Below are positions 8,429 to 19,591 of a stretch of DNA of 64,000 nt, one piece after another. Source of the stretch: CF-39 sp035651155 (GTDB lineage Bacteria; Chloroflexota; Limnocylindria; P2-11E); NCBI GenBank assembly GCA_035651155.1, contig DASRGG010000035.1, forward strand, positions 1 through 64,000, given 5' to 3'. How positions within the stretch are numbered: the first letter of the stretch is position 1; every line of letters starts with the position of its first letter. Below the pieces are notes generated by a model. The model did no database searches and was not told where the DNA came from. It saw nothing but the letters and a program-made list of their open reading frames with translations. Made by a program: the position numbers and the translations under genes.

Positions 8429-8974
8429 GCGATCCTCACCGCGCGGGCACGGTCGCTCGCGCGTCCCACGGCCACGGCACCCACGGGGGAAGAGCTCAGC
8501 GTCGTCGGATTCGAGGCGGGCGGCGAAGCGTTCGCCATCGAGGCGCGCTACGCGCACGAGATCGTCCGTCTCCGGCACCTCGCACCGGTACCCGGAGCGC
8601 CGGCCGCGGTTTGCGGCGTCACGACATATCGCGGGGAGATCCTCGCGGTCGTCGACGTGCGTGCGACGCTCGGCCATAGGGCCGGCGGCTTGGCGGACCT
8701 CCTGTGGGTCATCGTCATCGGCGCCGCCATGCCCGAGTTCGGGCTTCTCGCCGACCGGATCACCGGCGTGGAGGCCATCGGCGCCACTGGCCTGCGGCCG
8801 CTCGCCGCTGACGCGTCGGCACGGGCGCGGCGCCTCGCGCGCGCCACGACCGAGCGCGCCGCGCTCGTCCTGGACGGCGCGACGCTCCTCGCCGATCAAG
8901 AGCTGTTCGCGCCGCGTGACGGGGCTGCGCCGGCTACGGCCAATGAACAGACAGCCAGCAGGAGGCGGGTATGA
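8399..8974 (+). CDS. cheW: Second CheW-like coupling protein
   Basis: A 191-residue protein with a 35-residue Ala/Arg-rich leader followed by a CheW domain (SVVGFEAGGEAFAIEARYAHEIVR is split as the first two strands; then TTYRGEILAVVDVRATLG). It would couple the upstream receptor to the downstream CheA. It overlaps both neighbours by 4 nt (ATGA at each end), indicating one transcript and translational coupling. Its first ten residues are almost the same as those of CheA, encoded by near-identical DNA. The C-terminal half is more divergent than in the CheW at 4990, but the domain order and position leave little doubt. Confidence 0.88.
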   Translation: MSQREPDAARAILTARARSLARPTATAPTGEELSVVGFEAGGEAFAIEARYAHEIVRLRHLAPVPGAPAAVCGVTTYRGEILAVVDVRATLGHRAGGLADLLWVIVIGAAMPEFGLLADRITGVEAIGATGLRPLAADASARARRLARATTERAALVLDGATLLADQELFAPRDGAAPATANEQTASRRRV

Positions 8975-11147
8975 GCCGGCGCGAGCCGGATGCGGCACGC
9001 CTGCTGCGGACCTTTCTCGACGAGCTCGATGAGCGCCGCGCCGATCTCGAGCGCGCCCTGCTCGCGCTCGAGCGGGAGCGGCGGCCGGCCGAGCGAGCGC
9101 GACTGGTCGCCGAGATGTTCCGCGCGGTCCACAGCCTCAAGGGGGCGGCCCACGCCGTCGGCATCGCGCCGCTCGAATCGCTCTGCCACGACCTCGAATC
9201 GCGGCTCGCGGCGGTGCGGGAGGCTGGCGGCGAGCTCGACGCCGAGCTCATCCAGCGGCTGCTCGTCGCGAACGACGCGATGGGCGGCGCCGGCCGTCGG
9301 CTCCGCGCCGGCGAGTCGCTGGACGCGGCAGACCTCGCCACGCTGCTCGCTGGGGGAACGCCATCTCCGCACGGTTCGACCCGCCCGCGCGACGTGGCCC
9401 TGGCGATCCCCGAAGGCGAGACCACCGTCGGCGGTGGAGGGTCCGCGGAGTCCGTGCGTCTCGGAGCGGAGACCCTCGACGCGATCCTGGCGCGCTGGTC
9501 CGAGGCGACCGTCGAGCGTCGCCGCCTCAGCGCCGGGCTTGTCGCGCTCGACGACGTCAGCAACTTCGTCGCGGACTGGCGGGCCGAATGGCGCCGCCAG
9601 CGTCCGGGCCTCCGGGGGACCGGGGTGGAGGGCGCGGCGGCGACGAGGCGACTGGACGACCGGCTGAGCGCCGTCGCAACTCTCGTCGCCGACCGCATCG
9701 CCGCCGCGACGGACGCCGCACGCGCGCTCGACCGCGTGTCGGGCGCGCTCGACGCTCACCTGCGCGGCGCGCGGATGCAGCTCTTCGCCGAAGCCTGCGC
9801 CGGTCTCGAGCGTGTGGTCCGGGATCTCGCCCTCGCGCAGGAGAAGCTGGTGCGCCTGGAGGTTGTCGGCGGTGACGTGGCCCTCGATCGCGCGGTGATC
9901 TCCCGACTCCGCGACGTGCTGCGCCACCTCGTCCGGAACGCCGTCGACCACGGGGTCGAGCTTCCTGCGGCGCGTCTTGCCGCCGGGAAGCCCGCCGAGG
10001 CGACAGTCCGCGTCAGCGCGGCGGTCTCGGGGGACCGCGTCCAGGTCGCCGTGAGCGACGACGGCGCGGGGTTCGACGAGGCGGCCATCCGCGACCGCGC
10101 GGCGATGCGCGCCCTCCCCACGCCTCACGACCGTGACGAGCTCGCACGCGTCGTCCTCACGCCGGGATTCTCGACGCGCAGTGCCGCGACGACGGTGTCG
10201 GGACGAGGCGTCGGCCTGGACGTCGTACGCACGGAAGTCGAGGCGCTGCATGGCGCGATCGAAATCACCTGGGAACCCGGGCAGGGCAGTCGCTGCGGGC
10301 TGCGCGTGCCGCTCTTCCTCGCGACGACGCACGTCGTGCTCGTACGCGCGGGCGGTGCGATCTTCGCCCTCGCCGCCGCGGACGCGCGCGGCATGCTCCG
10401 CGTGAGAAGAGGCGACCTCCGGCGCATGGAGGCCCGCGCGGTCCTGGTCCGGGAGGGCGAGCGTCCGCTCCCGGTCGTGAGCTTGGCCTCCGTTCTCGGG
10501 TTGCCCGCAACGGGTGCGGACGCGCGCGAGACCGTCCCGGCGGTGTCGCTCTCCGCCGCGGCCGGCGAGGTCGCGTTCATGGTCGATGACGCGCTGGCTG
10601 AATCCGAGGTCGTCGTCACCGGTCTCGGCCGCCGCCTGCATGCCGTTCCGCTCGTGTCGGGCGCCGCTGTGCTCGAGAGCGGCGAGGTCGCGCTGCTCCT
10701 GAAGTCCTCCGCGCTCGTCCGAGCGGCTCTCGCGTCACCCGAACCAGCGAGCGAGGCGACCGAGCGTGTCGCGCCAGCCGCGTCGCGGCGCCGCGTGCTC
10801 GTCGTCGACGACTCGGCGACCACACGGAGCCTCGTGCGCAGCATCCTCGAGAGCGCCGGCTACGACGTCGCCGTGGCGACCGACGGCGCCGAGGCCTGGG
10901 CGAGGCTGCAGCAGACCCTCCCCGATCTCGTCGTGTCCGACGTGGACATGCCGCGGATGGACGGGTTCGCGCTCTGCGAGGCGGTGCGACGTTCGCCGCG
11001 CACCCGCGAGCTCCCCATCGTCCTGGTGACCGCGCTCGGGTCCGACCGCGACCGCGCGCGTGGTATGGACGCCGGCGCCGACGCCTACGTCGTCAAGGCT
11101 GAGTTCGATCAGGGGACGCTGCTCGAGACGATCGGGAGGCTCCTCGC

Positions 11148-11151
<4 letters not shown>
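8971..11151 (+). CDS. cheA: CheA histidine kinase with C-terminal receiver domain
   Basis: A 726-residue chemotaxis kinase. An Hpt domain carries H54 in AVHSLKGAAHAVG. A dimerisation region follows, then a CheA-type HATPase with HLVRNAVDHGVE, SDDGAGFDE and SGRGVGLDVV. A CheW-like domain (about 455-575) mediates receptor coupling. The protein ends in a receiver domain (about 605-726) with VVDDSATTRS and phospho-acceptor D657 (VSDVDMPRMDG). No P2 domain is evident. CheA-REC fusions are typical of alternative-function and Wsp/Frz-like systems, where the REC can be a phosphate sink or output. It overlaps cheW2 and the next kinase gene by 4 nt each. Confidence 0.93.
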
Positions 11152-13351
<2,200 letters not shown>

Positions 13352-13355
<4 letters not shown>

Positions 13356-14389
13356 AACGGATCCGGGTGCTCGTCGCCGAGGACAGCGCGACCGCCCGTG
13401 AGGCGCTGCTCGCGCTCTTCTCGCGCGACGCCGACATCGAGGTCATCGGCGTCGCGAATGACGGTGGCGAGGCGGTCGCGCTCACGAAGCGTCTGCGCCC
13501 GGACATCGTCACGATGGACATCCACATGCCCGTCCTGGATGGGTATGAGGCGACGCGGCGGATCATGGCCGAGGCGCCGACGCCGATCCTCGTCGTCTCG
13601 TCGAGCGTCAGCGCGATCGACGCGCAGGCGAGCCTGAACGCGCTACGCGCCGGCGCGCTGGGCCTCTGCGAGAAGCCCTCCCTTGGCAACAGTCCCGCGG
13701 CCGCCGAGGAGCAGGCGCGCTTCCTCGAGACCGTCCGCGCGCTGTCCGACGTGAAGGTCGTGCGCCGGACACGCGTCGCGCCACGGGAGCCGCGCATCGT
13801 CGGCGATCGTCGCGAGGAGCGCGCCGAGATCATCGCGATCGCGGCCTCCACCGGCGGCCCGGCCGCGCTCGCGCAGCTCGTCGCCGCGCTCCCGGCCGAC
13901 CTCACGGCACCCGTGCTCGCGGTGCAGCACAACACCCGCGGCTTCATGCCCGCACTCGCCGGCTGGCTCAACAGCACCGGCAACCTCCGCGTGCGGATCG
14001 CCACTCGCGGCGACCGGCCGGAGCCGGGCGTCCTCTACCTCGCGCCGGACGATCACCACCTGGGAATCGACGGCCGGCGGCACATCGCGCTCGACGCGCG
14101 TCCCCCGATCGAAGGCTTCCGTCCGTCGGCGACGTTCCTCTTCGAATCAGTCGGGCGCGCCTACGGGCCGGGCGCGCTCGCGGTCATCCTCACGGGCATG
14201 GGGTCCGACGGCGTGGACGGCCTGCGGCGCCTGCGCGAGACGGGTGGCCGCGTGCTCGCGCAGGACGAGGCGAGCTCGGTCGTCTTCGGGATGCCGCGCG
14301 CGGCGATCGCGGCGGGCGTGGTCGACGAGGTGGTCGCGCTCGCGGACCTTCCGACGCGGATCTGCGAGGCGGCGGCGTGGAGCGGCTGA
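13352..14389 (+). CDS. cheB: CheB chemoreceptor methylesterase / glutamine deamidase
   Basis: A 345-residue protein. An N-terminal receiver has D56 (TMDIHMPVLDG). After a linker, the methylesterase domain has the catalytic triad of the family: S166 in IAASTGGPAAL, H193 in VQHNTRGF and D286 in TGMGSDGVDG. CheB removes the methyl groups added by CheR, so the operon encodes a full adaptation pair. Start ATG overlaps the previous kinase stop by 4 nt; its 3' end overlaps the GTG-started GGDEF gene by 13 nt. Length is normal for the family. Confidence 0.94.
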
Positions 14390-15666
14390 GGGCTCTCGAT
14401 CGTCGTTCCCGTCGTGGACTGCCGCTCGCGGTGCGGCTACTCGTGCCGCTCCTGACCGTGGCAGTACTAACGGGACTCGGATTCCTGATCGTCATCGGGC
14501 AGGTCATCAGCGCCCACGTCACCGGCGACTACACCGCCGAAGCGCGCGGGATCGCGGCGATCGTCAAAGCGCAGTACGAAGCCCAGGGCGAGGATCGGGC
14601 CGCGCTGAACGCGTTCGTGGGGGACCTCGTCCGCTTCAATCCGTCGGTCCGCCACGTGCACGTGTACCGCCTCGTCTCGGGCGTGCCGTCGCTGTGGGCA
14701 GCCAACGACCCGTCCGCGCACGCCGGTCGTCCGCCGGATCCGGCCGATGTCGAGCCGCTCGCAAGCGGGAAGAGCGTGCAACGGATCGTGACCGAGGATG
14801 GCGAGCCCCTGCTCGAGACGATCCTTCTCGTCCCGGCCGGCGGATCGAACGACGCGACCATCGGCGTCTACGTCTCCCTCGAAGCGCTCGACGCGACCGT
14901 CGCGGATGTCACTCGCCTCGTCGTCGCCACCGCCGCCATCCTCGTCCTATTCGCCGCGGTCGCGGGGACGGTGATCATCCAGCGCCTCATCCTCGGTCCG
15001 ATCGGCCGTCTGGACCGCGCCGCGCTGCGGGTCGCGTCGGGCGATCTCACCGTCCGTCTCCCCCAGGGGACGGAGCCGCCCGCCCGCGACGAGCTCGCGA
15101 GGGTCGCCCGCGGGTTCGATCACATGGTGCGCGCCCTCGCGGAGCAGCGCGCCGAGATCGAGCGCCTCGCCGTGACCGACGGTCTGACCGGCCTGCTCAA
15201 CCGCCGATCCTTCGATGAGCACCTCGCGCTCGAGATCGATCGCGCGATACGTCTCCGATACGCGCTCACCGTGGCCCTCGTCGATCTTGACGGCTTCAAG
15301 AAGCTGAACGACTCCCAGGGACACCTCGCCGGGGACGAAGCCCTGCGGCGCGTGGCTGCGGCGCTCAAGAGCGCCGTGCGCGGCTCGGACGTGCTCGCCC
15401 GCTACGGCGGCGACGAGTTTGCGGTCATCCAGCCCGGGTGCGACGCGGGTGTCGCGGGGGACGTCGCTGCGCGCATCCGTGACGCCGTGGCGCGCCTCGA
15501 ACTGCCGGCCGACCCAGCGACCGGGCTGCTCCTCGCCGCGAGCGTCGGCGCCGCGCCACTCCGGCCCGGCCGGTCCACCCCCGACATCGTCCGCGCCGCG
15601 GACGCGGCGCTGTACCGCGCGAAGGCGCGAGGCGGCGGCGTCGAGATCGCGGCGGATCCGGGGTGA
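14377..15666 (+). CDS. Membrane diguanylate cyclase with HAMP and intact GGDEF
   Basis: A 429-residue protein with a first transmembrane helix (about 18-45), an extracytoplasmic sensor region of about 140 residues, a second helix (about 190-210), a HAMP-like segment and a GGDEF domain from DGLTGLLNRRSF. The catalytic GGDEF (344-348) is intact, with the inhibitory site R-G-S-D five residues before it, so it should make c-di-GMP from two GTP with product feedback. The GTG start lies 13 nt inside cheB, so it belongs to the same transcript. Together with the degenerate GGDEF and the HD-GYP protein it makes c-di-GMP the likely output of the system. Confidence 0.9.
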   Translation: MERLRALDRRSRRGLPLAVRLLVPLLTVAVLTGLGFLIVIGQVISAHVTGDYTAEARGIAAIVKAQYEAQGEDRAALNAFVGDLVRFNPSVRHVHVYRLVSGVPSLWAANDPSAHAGRPPDPADVEPLASGKSVQRIVTEDGEPLLETILLVPAGGSNDATIGVYVSLEALDATVADVTRLVVATAAILVLFAAVAGTVIIQRLILGPIGRLDRAALRVASGDLTVRLPQGTEPPARDELARVARGFDHMVRALAEQRAEIERLAVTDGLTGLLNRRSFDEHLALEIDRAIRLRYALTVALVDLDGFKKLNDSQGHLAGDEALRRVAAALKSAVRGSDVLARYGGDEFAVIQPGCDAGVAGDVAARIRDAVARLELPADPATGLLLAASVGAAPLRPGRSTPDIVRAADAALYRAKARGGGVEIAADPG

Positions 15667-15798
15667 GCGTTCGTCGCGACCCCTCGCCGACTCCCAGCGG
15701 CCCTCGACAGGCGGAGAACTGGCACACTGTTGACGCGTCTCCCGCTGTTCGGCACCGGGGCCGCGAGGCCATGCGCCAAGGGGGATGAGCGGAACCTG

Positions 15799-16707
15799 AT
15801 GCGTATCCTCGTCGTGGAAGACCACGCGCCGACCACCGAGCTGCTCGCCGAGATCCTTGGCGGCGACGGACACACGGTCATCGCCGAACGGGACGGCCTC
15901 GCCGGCCGCGAGCGCGCGCTCTCGGAATCGTTCGACCTGATCCTCTGCGACATCGGTCTGCCGGGCCTCGACGGCCTCGCGCTCGCCCGCGCGATCCGCG
16001 CCGCCGGCATCGCGGTACCCTTGCTCGCGCTGAGCGGCCGCACCAGCGACGACGAGCGACTGGTCGGGCTGACCGCCGGATTCGACAACTACCTCACCAA
16101 GCCGATCACCGCTAGCGCCCTGCTGCGGGAGATCGCCGTGCAGGAAGCGAGCATGGGGTGGCGGCGTGCCGCGCCCGGTGCCTCGCGTGCGCCGACTGCC
16201 GCGCACATGGCTCTTCCCACCGCTGAGCCGGTCGCCGCGGCGCGCCCGCGACGTCGTGGCGTCCTCGGTGGCCTGGTCGTGATCGCGATGGGCCTGCCGT
16301 TCGTCCTCCAGCCGCTGGGCGTCCCGAACGCGGCCTCCTATCTCTTCCTCGCGATGGGCGCCGCGTTCCTCATCTCGTATCTGCGCGGTCACCAGTACGT
16401 CTATCTCATCCCGATGGTCACCCTCTCGTCGTTCGGCATCGCGCTGCTGCTCCCGACCTGGATCGTCATGCGGCCTGAAGCGATCGCGCCGGCGTTCGTC
16501 GCCATCGTCGCGCTCGGGTTCGTCGCCGCGTTCGTGCTCGCGCCGGAACGGCGCTGGCCGCTCGTTCCCGCAGGGTTGCTCGGTGTCGTCGCGGCGAGTC
16601 GCCTGGTGACCGGCTCCTCGCCGATCCCGGGGCCGCTAGAGCCATTCCTCGTTCCCATCGTGCTGGTCGGCGTCGGGGTCTACCTGCTCGTCGAACGGCA
16701 AGAGTGA
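15799..16707 (+). CDS. Receiver domain fused to a six-helix membrane domain
   Basis: A 302-residue protein of unusual design. Residues 1-120 are a receiver domain with VVEDH, D51 (LCDIGLPGLDG) and YLTKPIT. An Ala/Pro-rich linker (about 125-155) leads to about six hydrophobic helices (about 158-300) that I do not recognise. I chose the ATG at 15799 because it starts exactly at the receiver fold; a TTG-initiated frame from 15730 would add a 23-residue tail unlike any receiver. It follows a 132-nt gap containing a TTGACG hexamer near 15730 but no clear -10 box. The peptidase gene overlaps its end by 4 nt. Function is unknown; phosphorylation-controlled membrane activity is one possibility. Confidence 0.75.
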   Translation: MRILVVEDHAPTTELLAEILGGDGHTVIAERDGLAGRERALSESFDLILCDIGLPGLDGLALARAIRAAGIAVPLLALSGRTSDDERLVGLTAGFDNYLTKPITASALLREIAVQEASMGWRRAAPGASRAPTAAHMALPTAEPVAAARPRRRGVLGGLVVIAMGLPFVLQPLGVPNAASYLFLAMGAAFLISYLRGHQYVYLIPMVTLSSFGIALLLPTWIVMRPEAIAPAFVAIVALGFVAAFVLAPERRWPLVPAGLLGVVAASRLVTGSSPIPGPLEPFLVPIVLVGVGVYLLVERQE

Positions 16708-18155
16708 CGCGCAGGCGACGCCTGGCGGCCCTCGTGCTCCTTGGCGGTGGCGCCGCGCTGCTCGGCTGGCTCGGTCCCTCGATTCCCGCGGGGTTGTTCG
16801 CTGGGCCGGCTGCCTGCGGGCCGGGCCCGTCGGCCGTGCAGTTCTGCCCGTCGCTCCCCGCGTTCCAACCATCCGACAGCGGCCCGATGCGCGTCGTGGA
16901 TCAGGTCCGGCCGTGCGAGGACGCGGCCACCTTCCGGCCCTCCTTCTGCATCGCGCTTCCGGCCACGAGCGTCCATGCGGACCGTGCGACGCTCGTCTCG
17001 CGGCGGCAAGACGCCTGCGCGCAGCTCAGCCCGCGGGAAGCCCCCGAGTTCTGTTTCGTGATCCCGTCGAACATCACCGCAGACGCGACGCTCGAGCGCG
17101 AGGCAGCGCTCGTCCTGCTGCGCCAGCGCCTTGGCTCCGACTTCCGCCGGGTCAGCGGCGGTGAGCTCGAGCTCTGGGCCGAGAGCGGCGTCTCGGGCGC
17201 GGACGCGGAGCGCATCGACGGCATCCTGCGCGACGACGCGATCGCCGTGCGGGCCTACTTCGCCCGGCGATTCCGCGAGGCGCCGGCGGTGTTCCTCTTC
17301 GCGTCGCAGCAATCGTTCGGCATGGCGCTCGAGCGGCAGTTCGGTTACGCGGCGGGGACGGCAGCGCAGCTCTCGAGCCAGTACGGCGGCATCCTCGTGA
17401 ACGGCATCGACGCGATCGCGATCAACGGCCAGAATGTGCTCGGCGGCCCGCGGCCGACGATCTTCCGGCACGAGCTCAGCCACGTACTGACCCACCAGCT
17501 CGCGGGTGTCGGACTACCGATGTGGTTCGACGAGGGCCTGGCCACGCTGGTCGCCGAGCCGGACGCCTCGGCGTTCGATCTCGACCGCGCGACCGCGTTT
17601 TCGATCCTCGGCGACGACGCGCTCCGGTCCATCGCCTTCGACGAGGACCGCTCGTGGTCCGACCGGAACGCGGCGCTCGATGGAAACGCCTACGGCGTCG
17701 CCGCGGAAGCGGTCCGCCTCATCGTCGACCGGCTCGATCGCGCGGGCATCACGACGATGCTGGAGACGGTCGGTCGCGGAGCGTTGCTGGCCTCCGCGTA
17801 CGTGGCGGCGACGGGCGAGCCGCTGGCGCAATTCGTCGAGAGCGTGCCGGGCCGCGTGCTGGCCGGCTGCCGGCGCGGGATCAGCCTATCGGCGACCCGG
17901 CCGGACGGCCTGGTCGCCTGGCGGATCTACGGCTTCGGGCCGCGACAGAGCGTCGCGATCACCGTGGACGGACCCGGCCACTACGCCTTCTCGGTCGCGA
18001 CCGATCGCTACGGCGTCTACACCGGCACGCTCGGTGGACCAATGCCGAGCGGCACGTACATCCTGAAGGCGACGACCGGCATCGCGACCGCGGTGCGCAT
18101 CTCCGTTCCGCTGGGGACCCCGTCCGCGGCGCCCAGGCGCGCCTGCGGCGACTGA
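16704..18155 (+). CDS. Exported gluzincin-like metallopeptidase
   Basis: A 483-residue protein with an N-terminal signal or anchor helix (about 6-33), a Cys-containing extracytoplasmic region, and a zinc-peptidase motif near residue 255: HELSHVLTHQ, followed about 18 residues later by WFDEGLATLV, which supplies the third ligand and is typical of the peptidase MA superfamily. The C-terminal 100 residues look like a beta-sandwich. The GTG start overlaps the previous gene stop (GTGA). No substrate can be named. It is the last plus-strand gene of the cluster and converges on the pseudogene at 18219. Confidence 0.75.
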   Translation: MTRRRRLAALVLLGGGAALLGWLGPSIPAGLFAGPAACGPGPSAVQFCPSLPAFQPSDSGPMRVVDQVRPCEDAATFRPSFCIALPATSVHADRATLVSRRQDACAQLSPREAPEFCFVIPSNITADATLEREAALVLLRQRLGSDFRRVSGGELELWAESGVSGADAERIDGILRDDAIAVRAYFARRFREAPAVFLFASQQSFGMALERQFGYAAGTAAQLSSQYGGILVNGIDAIAINGQNVLGGPRPTIFRHELSHVLTHQLAGVGLPMWFDEGLATLVAEPDASAFDLDRATAFSILGDDALRSIAFDEDRSWSDRNAALDGNAYGVAAEAVRLIVDRLDRAGITTMLETVGRGALLASAYVAATGEPLAQFVESVPGRVLAGCRRGISLSATRPDGLVAWRIYGFGPRQSVAITVDGPGHYAFSVATDRYGVYTGTLGGPMPSGTYILKATTGIATAVRISVPLGTPSAAPRRACGD

Positions 18156-18200
18156 GCGCCGGTCGACAGATCGGCCCCGCGCGACCGCGCGCAAGATGCC

Positions 18201-18222
18201 GTGACACGCGCGGCCGCGTCAC
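18201..18222. terminator. Possible bidirectional hairpin between convergent genes
   Basis: GTGAC-AC-GCG-CGGC-CGC-GTCAC can fold into a GC-rich stem with a two-base bulge. It lies between the ends of two convergent genes and includes the stop of the minus-strand one. There is no T-tract, so intrinsic termination is uncertain. Confidence 0.3.
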
Positions 18223-19232
18223 CGAAGGCGGGCACCAGCCAGCTGCTCCTTCTGGATCCCCGACACGACGCCTTGGTCGAGAAGGTGGATGAATGCACCG
18301 ACGATCTCGGCGTCCCACTGCGATCCCGCGCCCTCCCGGAGGATCGCGAGGGCGAGATCGGGATCGAGTCCCGCGCGATAGGGACGGTCGCTCGTCATGG
18401 CGTCCCACGCATCCGCCACGGCCACGATGCGGGCACCACGCGGGATGTCGGATCGCTGCAGATGATCGGGGTAGCCCGTCCCGTCCGCCCGCTCGTGGTG
18501 ATGCCTGATGATCGGCAGATAGTGCGCGACGCTCCGGAGCGAGAGGCAGATGCGCTCGCCCTCGGCGGAGTGCGTCCGCATGACGACGAGCTCGTCCTCG
18601 GTGAGCGGACCCGGCTTCAGCAGGATCGCGTCGGGGATGGCGATCTTCCCGACGTCGTGCAGGATCCCGCCCTCGTACAGCAGCTCGCGATCGCCGCCCT
18701 CGAGGCCGAGCAGCGTCCCGATCTCCTGCGCCTAGCGCCCGACGCGCTCGGCGTGATGGATCGTGTACCGGTCGCGGGCCTCAACGGCGCGGGCGAGCGC
18801 GAACAGCACGCCCTCGGTCGCGTCGAGCCGCTTGTTCAGGGCACGGTCGCGGAGCAGCACACGCGTGCGCACGAGGAGCTCGTTCGCGTCAAACGGCTTG
18901 CTCAGGTAGTCGTCGGCGCCTGCGGCGATGCCGCGAAGCCGCGTCTCCCGGTCGTGCGACGCGGTGAGGATGACGACCGGGATCAGCCGCCGCAGCGGAT
19001 GCGCCTTCACGCGCTCGCACACCGCGATGCCGTCGAGACGCGGCATGTCGACGTCGAGCAGGATGAGGTCCGGCTCCTCCTCCTCGATCGCCGCGAGCGC
19101 CTCGAGCCCGTCACGCGCTTCGCGGACGTCGTACTCGAGCGCCTGGAGATGCGCGATGAGGAGCTCGCGATTCGCGCCGACATCGTCGACGACGAGCACG
19201 AGCGGCGGACGGTTCGGTACGAGCTGCGTCAC
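18219..19232 (-). pseudogene. REC-HD-GYP regulator interrupted by an in-frame amber codon
   Basis: Reading from the GTG at 19232, residues 1-166 give a receiver domain (VVDDVGANRE, LLDVDMPRLDG, YLSKPFD) and the beginning of an HD-GYP domain. Codon 167 is TAG (18732-18734). After it the same frame continues without shift through GGILHDVGKIAIP and HHHERADGTGYP to the stop at 18219. Total length with the amber codon counted is 337, matching the intact 336-residue paralogue at 19-1029, where the equivalent residue is Phe. The second part has an internal ATG at 18581, which alone would lack the HD residues. Either a real nonsense mutation or a base error. The GTG overlaps the stop of the receiver gene at 19229. 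Confidence 0.85.
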
Positions 19233-19591
19233 GCGGCCGGCCGGCCGTACCTGCGCACGGCCTCGCGGAGCTCCGCGGGCGAGATCGGCTTCGTCAGGTA
19301 TGCGTCGAACCCGGCCCCGAGGCCGCGCTCCACCTCGGATGCCAATGCCGACGACGACAGGGCGATGAGCGGCGACGTCATCCCCGCCGCCCGCAGCGCG
19401 CGTGCGGCGTCATCGCCGCGCAGGCCTGGGAGATGGATGTCGAAGATGCAGAGGTCGAAGCGCTCGGCCAAGGCCAGGTCGCGTCCCCTGGTGCCATCCC
19501 GCGCGACCACGACGGTATGGCCGGCATCCTCGAGCACGTCGGCGAACAGCGTGACGTTCATCGAGTCGTCCTCAACGAGCAGCAGACGCAA
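19229..19591 (-). CDS. Single-domain response regulator
   Basis: A receiver domain of about 120 residues with LLLVEDDSMN, phospho-acceptor in IFDIHLPGLRG, and YLTKPIS. I chose the TTG at 19591, which follows a GGAAGGGG ribosome-binding site and begins exactly at the first strand. An ATG at 19639 in the same frame would add a 16-residue basic tail and enlarge the overlap with the kinase gene from 20 to 68 nt. It lies between the hybrid kinase and the broken HD-GYP gene and overlaps both. Its sequence resembles the receiver of the REC-membrane protein at 15799. Confidence 0.85.
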   Translation of the reverse strand: MRLLLVEDDSMNVTLFADVLEDAGHTVVVARDGTRGRDLALAERFDLCIFDIHLPGLRGDDAARALRAAGMTSPLIALSSSALASEVERGLGAGFDAYLTKPISPAELREAVRRYGRPAA

